Shown here: positions 47,671 through 59,000 of the stretch, in pieces | Layout of the letters: the number at the start of each line of letters is the position of its first letter | Position numbering within the stretch: position 1 is the first letter of the stretch | Source: Camillea tinctor | Lineage: Eukaryota; Ascomycota; Sordariomycetes; Xylariales; Xylariaceae | DNA: 64,000 nucleotides | Direction of reading: 5' to 3' | NCBI GenBank assembly: GCA_022578605.1 | Contig: MU394051.1 | Span: 558,001-622,000, forward strand | Position numbers and translations under genes: made by a program | The notes under the pieces: model-generated | Database searches by the model: none | What the model saw: only the letters and a program-made list of their open reading frames with translations | What the model was told of the DNA's origin: nothing

Positions 47671-48463
47671 TCACAGAAAGCCGTCGGTCCTAACCTCGGG
47701 CGGGGGCTTGGGCTTGGTCTTGATGCCGAGGCTGCCGAGGGCGGCGTCGAAGTCGGGGATCTCGTCGGCGCTGGCGGCGACGCGGCACCAGCGGACGATG
47801 CCGGTGTGGTCGACGGCGAAGGCGCCGGCGGTCTGCCAGCGGTTGCCGCTCTCGGTGGGCCGGTTCCAGATGTGCTCGTCCTTGGCCAGGCGCAGCGTCT
47901 TGTACAGCGTCAGGGGCGACAGGACGTGCCACGTGTTGGACACGCCGAGCCCCCACTGCGCGTACAGGTCCCGCATCTCGTCCACTACGATGTTCACCTC
48001 CCAGTTGCCGCCCACGCTGACGACCCAGTGCTCGGTGGCCTCGGCCGACGAGTGCGAGACGGCGACGAAATGGACCTCGGGATGCTGCATCGAGAGGGTG
48101 GCTAGGTTTTTGAAGGTCTTCTCGGCGACTGTTTTTAGGGGTGGGAAAGAAGGGGAGGAAGAGGATATTGGTTAGCCGAACCGTGATCACGATGATTGGT
48201 TTTGTCTGGTGTGTTCTTGCGGTGTACTTCGCCCTCAACTAACTAGCCGTTCTATATGGGATAGGTAGGTTTCGATCTAGGTTGAGTTGATTGCTTAACT
48301 TACAGGGACAACCGCAGTGTCTTAGAAACACAATCAATGTCGGCTTGTCAGAAGGCAACTTCAAGTTCTCGTTTACAGGTGCCGGAGACCCGACCTGAGG
48401 CACGGGCTGGATTTCTTTAACTGGGGGAGTCTTGAACGACTCCCATTCCTGAGCGAGAGACAT
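47671..48463 (-). CDS. AhpC/TSA-like thioredoxin-fold protein
   Basis: Two exons: 48463-48304 and 48128-47671. The 175-nt intron (GTAAGT...AAAACAG) joins in phase within the active-site loop, giving about 205 residues. A thioredoxin-type strand PTLIVFLRH leads into CGCPFAEKTFK (Cys50, Cys52), where peroxiredoxin-like families carry their redox cysteines. Later motifs are FVAVSHSSAEATEHW, IVVDEMRDLYAQWGLG, and WNRPTESGNRWQTAGAFAVD, typical of the AhpC/TSA antioxidant group found in many fungi. No targeting signal is seen. A CxC rather than a single peroxidatic Cys means peroxidase activity is not assured; a disulfide reductase-like role is also possible. Exon 2 is very GC-rich. The gene is divergent from DML1. 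Confidence 0.87.
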
Positions 48464-49018
48464 GGTGCTGAGACTTTATTTAGGGAGGTTAGATATTGAT
48501 ATAAATTATCAGTACCCGAGTACTCCGTAAGTGCTAAGCAGTCGATTGAACGAGTGTAGAGGAAGAAAGAGATATAACCTAGGGAATAAAGAAGAGAAAG
48601 GAGAGAGAAAGTCTGGTGTTGTTCTTTTTTTTTTTTCGGTCAGGTCCGTAAGTAGCCGCCTATAAGAGAGACAATACGAGTACATACTACTTCTACCTAG
48701 GTAACCTACTATAGATATCCATTAAAATAAGTAAGGTTACATGCTAGTACTATAACCTAGGTTAGGTTAGACCGATACACCGGACCCCGGAACCCTGCAA
48801 CTTGCAGCTGTCAGCCAGCTGGATTCTCGGGACTTGTGCCTTTTCCCCTCCAGAAAAGGCAATTACACATGTATCTAAGCTTTGGGTACATATTTCTTCC
48901 TCTACACATAAATACTAGATGATAGTACTTCGTTCTTACACATACTTAAAATTCAAGTTGACTTACCTACATGTGCTTCGATAGACCCGAGTGGTAATAT
49001 ATATCTCAATAAACCACC
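48464..49018. promoter_or_regulatory. Divergent promoter region shared by the AhpC/TSA-like gene and DML1
   Basis: 555 nt between two start codons on opposite strands. It contains TACTCCGTA at 48521, a T11 run near 48628, and clustered ACCTAGGT-type words at 48695-48770. No coding potential is seen. Confidence 0.55.
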
Positions 49019-51073
49019 ATGCGTGAGATAATCACGTTGCAGCTCGGACAGCAGAGCAATTATGTCGGAACACACTTTTGGAACACTCAAGTACGCACTT
49101 CTTCCCTGCCAAGGTGAAAGAAAGGAATAGAAAAACGAGGTCATCATATCAATGAATTATTGACTAACTCATTCCTTAGGAGTCTTACTTTACCTATGGC
49201 TCAGAAGAGGAATCCCCTATAGACCACAATGTTCATTTCCGGCCAGGACTCAGCGCTGATGGTACCGAAACCTTCATGCCGAGGACCGTTATCTATGACT
49301 TAAAGGGCGGTTTCGGTACCCTACGGAAGATCAACGCCTTATATGAAGTGAGTCACGATGCAGCGCCGAGTGGCATATGGTGAGCACCATTTTGCTTTGC
49401 TACATCCTATCTGAGCGCAACGAAGTCCTCAGCTGAGTTCTCACCAATCTTTCTCTTCACATTAGGCCTGGCCAGACAGTGGTACATCGGCAACCCCCTA
49501 TAGAAGCTAGCACGTATCAAGAGAGCCTTGATACGGGACAGACGCCGCCCGAACTCAGCACCAGCACAGTTAGGTACTGGTCCGATTTCAATCGCGTCTT
49601 CTTCCACCCCAAGTCTATCGTTCAGCTCAACGAATACGAACTGAACTCTACCCTCATGCCGTTCGAGAAATGGCACATGGGTGAAGAGCTATTTGCTTCT
49701 CTCGATAAGGAGCACGACCTCGTTGACCGAGACCTAAGGCCCTTTGTCGAGGAGGCAGACCAGATGCAGGGCATACAGATTCTAGCCGGCCTTGACGATG
49801 CCTGGGCTGGCTTTGCTGCCAAATATGTTGAGCGCTTAAGAGACGAGTACGGCAAGACCCCGGTGTGGGTCTTTGGCCTTCAAGAGCCAACTAGGGGGCT
49901 ACCAAGAGTAAGTACGCATACAGCTATTTTTATAGCTATTCCTATAGGGTTATCTCCATCGCTTACATGCTACAGGAAAAACGGTTGACGAAGCTGGTAA
50001 ACAAGGCTCGGGCTCTCACCGAACTCAATTCTCAGGCATCGCTTATCATCCCCTTTGCCTTACCAGAAAGTCCCCTGCCAGACACTGTAAATGTTGACCC
50101 TGCTTCCCCTTGGCATGTGTCAGCTCTTTATGCCGCTGCCCTAGAGAGCACCACATTGTATACTCGTCTCAGGACATCGGATCGGGTGAATTCGACGAAT
50201 CTCGGCAATATGGCCGATCTGCTCAACGTCTTTGGGAAGCAGACCATCGCCAACGTGGAGTTCAGTCCCGTTGAGCCAAAGGATAAACAACAGAATGGCA
50301 CTAACAGATTCGGGGAAATCTTAAATGGTCGAGGAGATCGCATTGCTAGCTTATACAGCAGCGCCCTCGATCCAATAACACCTGAGCCTAGTTCGCAGAA
50401 AGATACCGTCTCACTAGACATAGACCTGTCCTCACCGCAGGACCTGAACCTTGACCCAGGAAGAAGAAGGCAGCGTAAACGCCACATATTCAGCCAAGTT
50501 CAGACGTACAGAGGACCGAAAGAAGAGACGACGAACGGAGAACAAAATGGAGGCCATGATGCGAGGGATGGGGATAACATCATGCGAAGCAGGCCAAAAG
50601 TCCACGAGTATGTGTATTCATTTATTGTTTCATCAACGCATATAAGCTGTAGCATTCTTTCATTAGCCATACCAAATGCTTGTCCCCCTCCTTGCCTCCT
50701 ATCCCTCCCTCCCCCTGCCTCCACCCCCAAATACCAATTTAACCCAAACATATGCATATAAACCTCACTTATACTAATACATCCTAGATACCGCTCCACC
50801 GTCGCCTTCCCCCTTATTGACAGCTACCCCAAAATCTTCCGCCGCCCCCACCGTCCTAACCTTGATGACCCTGCTACTACCGTAGTGCCAATACGCACAG
50901 CGCTTTCAGCCGACACCTCCGTCACAGAAAAGGTGCGAGCACTGCGTACCACTGTCGTGCGCTCCATCGGTCTCGAGGACCGCGAGACCGTCGGCAACGA
51001 GCTTGCCGAGATCGCCGAGAGCTACCGCGAGGGCTGGTCAAGTGGAAGTGATGACGATGATGACGACGATTAG
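49019..51073 (+). CDS. dml1: Dml1/Misato, tubulin-like mitochondrial inheritance protein
   Basis: A tubulin/FtsZ-related protein needed for mitochondrial DNA partitioning and mitochondrial shape in yeast. Five exons: 49019-49090, 49180-49379, 49466-49907, 49976-50607 and 50788-51073. All introns are GT-AG, phases agree, and the product is about 543 residues. The N-terminus [20 protein letters not shown] is the Misato tubulin-like start; [20 protein letters not shown] and [15 protein letters not shown] are strong family signatures. The C-terminus ([14 protein letters not shown]) ends in Gly/Ser and a poly-Asp tail. The tubulin GTP-loop GGGTGSG is absent, as is normal for the family. A consensus GTGAGT at 49348 lies inside exon 2 but would break the frame, so the donor at 49380 (GTGAGC) is preferred. 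Confidence 0.94.
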
Positions 51074-51918
51074 GAGTAGTTAAGTTTCAGGGAAGAGAGA
51101 TTCTATGCGCAAATGATTTCGCCTAGTCAAGATTTAGTTTATGGGTGTTATAAATGATGTGAAGAAAGTACTCAAACATATATATATATATATATGTACC
51201 GTAGGTATGTATGTATCTCCATCCATTGAAGTATTTAGAATCCCCTCCTTCCCCCAAAATACCTAGCTTCCCTAAAACAAGTGGTTCCATGCTTAAGGAA
51301 AGGAGGTAGTGATCCCTTCTTAGGCTAGGTCAATAGAGCGTAAGATCATCATGCTTTCTCAGTCAAACACTTTAAAGGTCGAAGTATAAGGACGGTTCAA
51401 GGTATCCCCCTCCTCTCCCCCTCCCACCTTTTTTTTACAGAAATTATAGCATAGCACAGCGAAGGTGTGGTGGGTATACCAGCAGCAGCCATAGTGGAAC
51501 CATCTCTACTTTAGATTTCTTTCTCTCGCTTTGTTGCCGTTTCTACACATACGAATATTAGTGAAGTGTAACTTATGTGGTTGCTTACTGCTGGAAAGCG
51601 TACTATGAGGAATTAAAGACAAGAAGTATTAACATGTTAAAGGTTCATAGATAACTCATAGCATTCTGCTTTTCTCCTTTTTTTTGTACCAAAAACACCA
51701 CCCACCTACGCACTACGTATCTTACTCATAAGACTAACAAGACTTCTGGTCTCTTTCTCTCCGTCCACCCTATAATAAAGATACTTACTTCTACCCACGA
51801 GTTGAATAACAAGTAATATTATAAGACTCCCGCACGCACACACCAGCCTAAGCCCCGAGTTTTCCCAAGCAAACGGCATAATTGAATACGATCACACCTC
51901 TTTTCTTCCCCCTTTCCA
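51074..51918. other. Intergenic region between convergent DML1 and aminotransferase genes
   Basis: A (TA)n tract at 51178-51195 and T-rich runs are the only structure seen. It is the shared 3' flank. Confidence 0.5.
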
Positions 51919-53481
51919 CTATACCTTCTCAGCCTCCTCCCTCGCAAGCTCGTCAAAGACCTTATCCACAACAGCCACAAACCTATCCACGATCGCCTCC
52001 GCAATCTCACGGGTGATGTTATACGCCGGCATGATCATGACATGATCTCCCGCCCCGTTCCCTGCGCATCCCTGGCCATAGTACAGAGCGAGGTTATAAG
52101 GCGGGTTGAGCGCCGCCTTATGCAGGCGATAAGACACGAGAAGCGCAGGGTCGAAGGGGGTCTTAGACGCGCGGTCCCGCACAAACTCGATACCCCAGAA
52201 CAGGCCCCGACCGCGGATATCCCCCACGTGGGGGTGATTCCTTAGCCTGCCGCGCAGCAGCTTCTCCAGGCAGCGGCCCCGCGCGCGCACGTTGGCGAGC
52301 AGGCCGCCCTCCTGCACGATGCGCTGGACCTTGAGCGCGGCGGCGCACCCGACGGGGTGGTCCTGGTACGTGTGTCCGTGGGTGAAGGCGGCGCCGCGCG
52401 CCTCCATGGCGGCGACGACGCGGCCGCTCGCCAGGATGGCCGACACGGGCTGGTAGCCGCCGGCGAGGCCCTTGCCCACGGCCTGGATGTCGGGGCGCAC
52501 GCCCTCCTGCTCCCACGCGTGCAGCGAGCCGGTGCGGCCCATGCCGCACATGACCTCGTCGAAGATGAGCAGCGCGCCGTGGCGCTCGCACACGGCCTTC
52601 ACGGCGGCGAAGTAGCCCGGCACGGCCGGCGCGCAGCCCAGCGCCGCGCCGACGACCGGCTCCGCGACGAAGGCGGCCACGGTGGAGGGGCCGAGGGCGA
52701 GGAAGGCGTGCTCGAGCTCGGCCGCCTTGCGCGCGACGAAGTCTGCGTCGGTTTCCCCCGGGAGCTGCTGGCGGTACGGATTGCAGGCTGGTATGCGGTG
52801 CACGTTGGGCGCTAGAAGGGGCTTGAAAGGGGCCCTTCTGGCTATGTGGCCCCCTAGGGACAGAGCGCCGAGGGTGATCCCGTGGTACGACTCGTCGCGG
52901 GAGATGTAGTTGACGCGCTGGGGTTGCCCTATCCAGACGAAGTATTCGTGGGCCAGTTTCATAGCCCCTTCCATGGCCTCAGAACCTAAACGAGTTTCAT
53001 TTTATTTAGCCGATATGCGAGGGGAAAGGGGAAGACAGGATCGCACTGTACCCGAGCAGGTGATATATGTCTTGGTAAAGTGTCCTCCTGAGGTTTCGAG
53101 CAGCCAGTTGGAGAGCTCCTTTCTTATGTGGCTGTCGAAGAAGCTCGAGGATATGTAGGGGAGCTTGAGCGACTGGGCCATCACGACGTCCACTACTTCC
53201 GGAACACCATATCCTATACATGCCACGGCGGCACCACCGCAACCATCTAGTATCTCTCGCCCATCTTCGATGTGTAAGTAACTCCCCTTACCTCCTATAA
53301 CTACTGGACGGAGATCGTTCTTAGGTTCCATCGACGGTGACGATGACGGCGGTGGTGTCGGAGGCAGAATAGGAGCCTCAGGGGCAGGTTCGCCTGGTTT
53401 ATAATTTAGAGGCGACCATGTGGTGTTCATTTTGGAATATAAGCAACCGTCCGAGTTTATTCCCGAGTTTCCGAGCAGCAT
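51919..53481 (-). CDS. PLP-dependent class III aminotransferase
   Basis: A fold-type I, pyridoxal-phosphate enzyme of the omega/ornithine/GABA aminotransferase family; the amino donor is not readable from the sequence. Two exons: 53481-53052 and 52985-51919. The 66-nt intron joins in phase at TCSG/SEAM, giving about 498 residues. ILDGCGGAAVACIGYG opens the core. CSGSEAMEGAMKLA is the cofactor-phosphate loop. IFDEVMCGMGRTG holds the Asp that contacts the pyridine ring (Asp286), and AVGKGLAGG contains the Schiff-base Lys315. THGHTYQDHPVGCAAAL and GRGLFWGIEF follow as expected. The first 40 residues are Pro/Ser-rich, and the start could instead be the next Met at 53430. The middle of exon 2 (52200-52790) is strikingly GC-rich compared with both ends of the gene. 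Confidence 0.94.
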
Positions 53482-56000
53482 CGTGTAAAATAACAGCTAA
53501 GACCTTGATATTCTTTAATGATCCCCTGAGCATCTATGAGTATCCCCTCTGTCCTGACGTGCTTATATAGGTTAGACATACTAGGGTATCTAACGTGACC
53601 TCTTTTGCCTGGCTAGAACTGATCTCGGCACCGGAGACGAGCGTCATACCAGTCATGTCGGGCCGCGGGTTGCCTAGACAGTTACCATCGAATAATCCGG
53701 TCAGTGATGAGTATGCATGATGAGTATGCAATGTCCTTGACCTGCATATGTAATCTTGCTGTAGAAACACAGCGTTCAGACGTCATTTGTTGTAGAACCA
53801 GGACTCGTCAAATGCTGGATGAGTTCGGCTTAAGCTACACCCCCACATTACTTGGCCGCCCTCAGCTTACACATCGATTCATTGATGATATCCAGGGCCA
53901 ATGGCGCATAGAAGTGGCATGTTCATCTCTGCGGCGAGGAAATGCACACGATACAAAGAGGTGCAACTCTCTGCTCACCGCCATGCGAGTGCCGTTGATG
54001 TGCTTTTTAAGATCCACTAGTTGGTCTTGTGATTGGGTAGGCCAAAGAGTGTCTGATCGAGCTTTCTCTATTGGTCTACGATAACCTCATGGACGTCTCT
54101 AGACCTTCTGCGGGCTCGCAGCTGGCCCAGTGAGCTTTTGCGGTTTCCCACCCGACAGGGCTGAGCGAATTCTTCAGCAAAACGGAGCCGGTTAAAAAGA
54201 GGCAGGAGAGCCGGGCGATCCCTCGCGCGGACTACAGGACCCGAGTTGTGCAAGGGATAGGTCCAAGCCACACACACAGTATAGTCAACGAGCACCACGG
54301 GAGTCTGAGATGTTTGCTCTAAAGTGGGAAGGGAGACAAGAAGCACTTGACTTTGTCCATAGTCGTTGAAAGACAAACGGTCATTTGATCTCGGCTGGAG
54401 AACCTCAAAACAAGAAATTACACACGGCCATGCACACTGGTGCCCATCGACAACCAGATGTATACTTTATTACGGTTTCCCCTGTGACGATGACTGGTGT
54501 GTTGTTGTTCCTGTTGTGCGACCAAAAGTCCATTTCTCCTGGGCAATTTCTTACGATCTAAGCTCTTCGGGGGTAACTCCTTGGGAGGGAAGAGGGTAAG
54601 CATCGGTTGCTGGCGGAAGGGATGGTAGTTATGATCTTCACGTGGTTGACCCTCCTCCTCCCACGCTCGAACTAACCATGGGGCACAGCATTTTGTTCCC
54701 GTCACGCCAAAAACCCAAGACCGGGCCGAGGGAATCTTACTGGCCCAACGCCGCTGGGAACCGGTTACGCATATTGTCAGCTTCACACTAGTTGAGTCCG
54801 GCCCGAGGAAAGATGTTTTTGTGTGCCCGACAGGTTTCCACATTTCGGCAACCCAGCTTTCATTGCCGCATGCAAGTTAATCCCATGTGAGCAGTGCAAC
54901 CGTGTTTGACCACACCAGGGTCACCTGTGCCAACTCGTATGCAAAAGTGCGGCCACTAGAAAAAGCCAGGGATGTCCATGCGTAGGTGGCAGGAATATGA
55001 TCGTCACCAAGTTTTTTGAACGCACTCGACCTAGATGAGCACACTACGCTACTCAGCATATTTAAGGCAGACCTTGAAGGAGCCCCTCGTCGTCACTATC
55101 TGCGTACCCCATTAGCTTGACGCAAGACAATGGATGCAGCTATCCCGACTTTCCCGAGGAGCATCGACGACAACAGCCCACGTAGTCTAGGCGGCGCGGC
55201 CTTCCTTTGACGAAACGTTGTACTTAGAGGAAACACTCCCTCCATATTGACACCCATATGGAAAAGAAAGTGAAAGAGTATTTGAGTTTACCCATCAAGC
55301 CTTCAAGCAGGCTAGTCATTCTGGAGGCCGTATAGGTTATGGTCATTAACTTCACTCCTCACCTCACAGGAGTCTATAAGGGTTAAAAAAAAAACCCCCT
55401 TCCAATAGTTCAAAGAGCACCAAGTTCTACAAACTCTAATAGTCTAATAAAAAAGGGGGAAGGGGAAACGTCAGAGCCCTGCTATTCGATTGCTACATAT
55501 TCGATAATTATGTAAAAGCCTAGGGGGTAGTCATTATTTATTTATGTAACTATCTAGGTTAGGTAGGTGTCCACTAATGAAAATCATCACGACAATAAAG
55601 CCGACAATAAAACTACCAAGACCAAACACCTCAATGCCTAGATCATAATCCTTATGCTCTGCCAAGATGATTTTTCTAGAGTTACAATGAAGAAGAAGCG
55701 TCCTGCTGAAGAAACGAAACGGGCAGATTCTAAATGTGACTCCAGAATAAGCCCCCTCCCCCCTTTACCCCCAAACGTCGTTGCATCAACTAATAAGAAT
55801 TCTTCCCGAGTTGATTACCTTACATATATGAATCTACTCACATTACTTTCTCATATAAGAGGCCCATTATATGGTCAGATCAAGTTCGAAGGACTGTAGA
55901 GAGAGACAAGCCGAGCCTCTTTTCTTTGGTGACAGACTATCACATTTCTTTTTTTTTCTTCTCAGCCAGAGGGACTGTAGATACCGTAAAGGGTATTCCA
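53482..56000. other. Gene-poor region downstream of the aminotransferase 5' end
   Basis: Contains the aminotransferase promoter. Minus-strand frames at 54068-54376 and 54418-54843 are open but lack domains; GC is near average to about 55100, then AT-rich. No gene is supported. Confidence 0.4.
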
Positions 56001-59000
56001 CATGAGCGTGACTATGACGCGGGAAGCGCGGTCCTAAGTCCCCGATTGGTTGGCCTTATTTGCATGACGCTTTTCGACTTATAGAAGATGGTGGTCTAAT
56101 GCGGTCCTAGAGGGGGAGGGGATCCCAATTCGATGAGGATTTCGAATGGATGAAGCGAGCTATGCAATAACAGTGCCTCGAATCAAGCCATGCGGGCACC
56201 TCCTATCCCTCAAAGCACATATCTATCCCACTGTGAGGTCTAGCCGGTTCTGTCAACGCTGAACAAGAAAAAGGCACCGTTGATGACCACACGTGGGCGG
56301 ATCTATCATGGGCGTAGTGAAGGAGGGGAGACTAGTGTCTAGGTCTTCGTGCCTATCCCCTCAGATATTCTTCAGCGGACGAGCCCGGATGTAACACACC
56401 ATGTACTGCTAGTCACCAGTAAACTTCGTTCATAGTGGAAGGAGCGCACAAATGCTTTTTAAGGGGGAGAGGAGAGGGGGTTCCATCACATCAGCTCGCT
56501 TAGGACCATCTTGTTGATATTACCGAGCCGCTCTCTGCAGCATCAACGCTCTCGTATTGACTAGGTGGTAAATTATAGATTCAAATATCTAGAAGTCCTC
56601 TACACGATCTTCTTACCGGGATGGGGGAACCTGTATAAACTTCGTAGCAATGGATTGTGTTATATACCGAAAAGGGGGTCCCCAGACTTATGGCTTGAGA
56701 AAAGGGGACTTGTTTGAAGGATAGGTATGAACGGCAGCGGCAAATTGCGGCTTAGTTTCGAATATAGGTTCGTCTCATAGATAGGAAACAACACTAAATT
56801 AGCCGTCTCTTGGAGACATTCTGCAACAATGACTATCTATCTCACCGATGCCCTAGGGGGGGTTTTGAGGACAAGGACTCCCTCGTACCTGAATAAGAAT
56901 AGAGGAGCTTGGCGGCTGAGCTAGATTCTGCAGTCCGAGACCGGTGTGATGCAGGAGTCTTACGTATACGTGATGTATAATGTCCTACGCCGGTTGAAAT
57001 TTACGACTACTAGCGCCCCTTGTTGGCTATGAGAGTGGTTGAAAGGAGAAGCGGCAATCATTCCTACCGGTCGTTGTCTGATGACTATTCAGGTGATCAT
57101 GCTGAGTGGTAACAATGATATTCGGTTTCCCATTCGAGTAATTCGCGTGTAGTCTGCTTTCCTAGGAAAGACCATACCGATCCTTTTATGCACAGCATCT
57201 TGCATATGTATAAAATCTCGGATTATACCGGGAGCCTCGACGCTCTCGGGCGATTTTTATGCATCATTTTTTCTCTTCCACGGTTCCTACACGATTATAG
57301 AACCGATCTTGACTCGCATCGGGAGGTTCAGCCCGCGTCATTTTCGGGGCTTGCTTCCGATGATAAGTAAAATCGCTTTATGTATGAAGAGGGGACGGAG
57401 GGGGGAATTTCAGCTAGCAGGGAGCCTGCAGGTTGACAAGTAGCCTCACTGCTTGTCGCGCTTATATAAAAATACTTACAGAGCCTTTGTGGTTTTCGGA
57501 AAGCGGATGGATAGAGTTCCTTGGCGAATCCGAACATGACTAGAAAGATGTGAATTAAACAAACAGACTAGCCACTTGTTTGGTTCTTAAATATGGTGAG
57601 GTTGTAGTGTGGAAAGTAGTAGTGCTGGAGAAAGGTTGGTCACATATAGCAGATATAACCAGGGGGGAAAGAGGGGGGGAGGTTGTATTTCGATATATCA
57701 AGCTACGAAGCATGAATAGCACCAAACTAGATAGAAAACCTTCATATCCATTCAGAATTTCCCTATAGGTAATAAATATGAAACCAGACACATAAAAAAA
57801 CATAAAAATATATCACTTATACGTATTCGATATAGCGCAAATCCCATACCGCCTATGCTTTTTGCATTAATGCCCTATGTACCTAGGTATACTCCGCGGT
57901 ATTATTACAATATTTTAGGTCTCTAAACATATCGATATTCTAGATATGAAAATTATAATAGGATTACCAGATACAACGGGATATGTTACCCCTAAGGATT
58001 GGTAGAGTCTTATGATATAAAAAAACGAAGCATCGTAGGTAGCCAAAGAAGTCACGTTGTCACCTGAGTTCATATTCGGTGCGTCGTAATATCGTCTCTG
58101 ATCTAGTCTTACTCCGTAGTCTTGTATTTAAATACAAAAAATTCCCCACTTATAGTCAAAGTGAGTTCAACGAGCGATAAAGGATTTCTTTATAGAGCCT
58201 ACAATCATTTTTTAGAGATCTATGAGATATATGAGCGGAAACCAATCTGTTTCACAAACTTTACGAGCCCTAATAGCTTATTGGGGCAATAGAAGGGAAT
58301 ACGAGAGAGTGAAATATGTTAGCTCGATAGTACCACGATGTTGTGACAGATGGGAGAAAAGCACTCTCACAGGCTAGGAACGATATCTATAGGGATACTA
58401 GCATTACAAGTACTATAGAAGAGGTATTGAGGACTCGTGAGCGCCTAAGTTTTTTTTAAGAAAGCTCTCTAGCAACGACCCTTAGACTAATCGTAACTAC
58501 TTGTTTCAACCTGCCTTAATTCTGCAGGCTTCTGCCTACATATACCAGTATGCTCCTAAAGACCCTAGGCTTAGCCAATATCAAGCAAGTGAAGAAGCGC
58601 ACAATAGAGGGCAAAAGATGGGAAACAAGTAGTCACTATTTGTCACGAGGTACCTAGCAAGAACTTAGGGAATAACGTTGCTGTTACGCGAAGAACTAGA
58701 ACTACGACAATCTGTAGGACCTTCACATATACAGAGAGAAGTACTCCTATGTACCTTACGATCTATCGCTTCTAACACTATTAGACCAAGAATAATCACT
58801 AGAGCGCTCTCGTGAGACGTTCGGGACGTCTGTAACCTTATTTCATGGCGAATTTTCGTCTTTGAGAACCGTAGTACCCTATATCTCCAACTTTGAACTC
58901 GTGACTGTTAAGGCAGCGATCTTGAGGGGAGCGAATACTATACTAATTCATATCTAAGTACAGTAATGTCGTCAAAGAGCCTCAAGACTTTGGACCGGGA

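Noticed and set aside
54068..54843. Two successive minus-strand frames of 102 and 141 codons
   Set aside because: Both have ATG starts but no recognisable family, and no intron connects them; kept as non-coding unless transcripts show otherwise.
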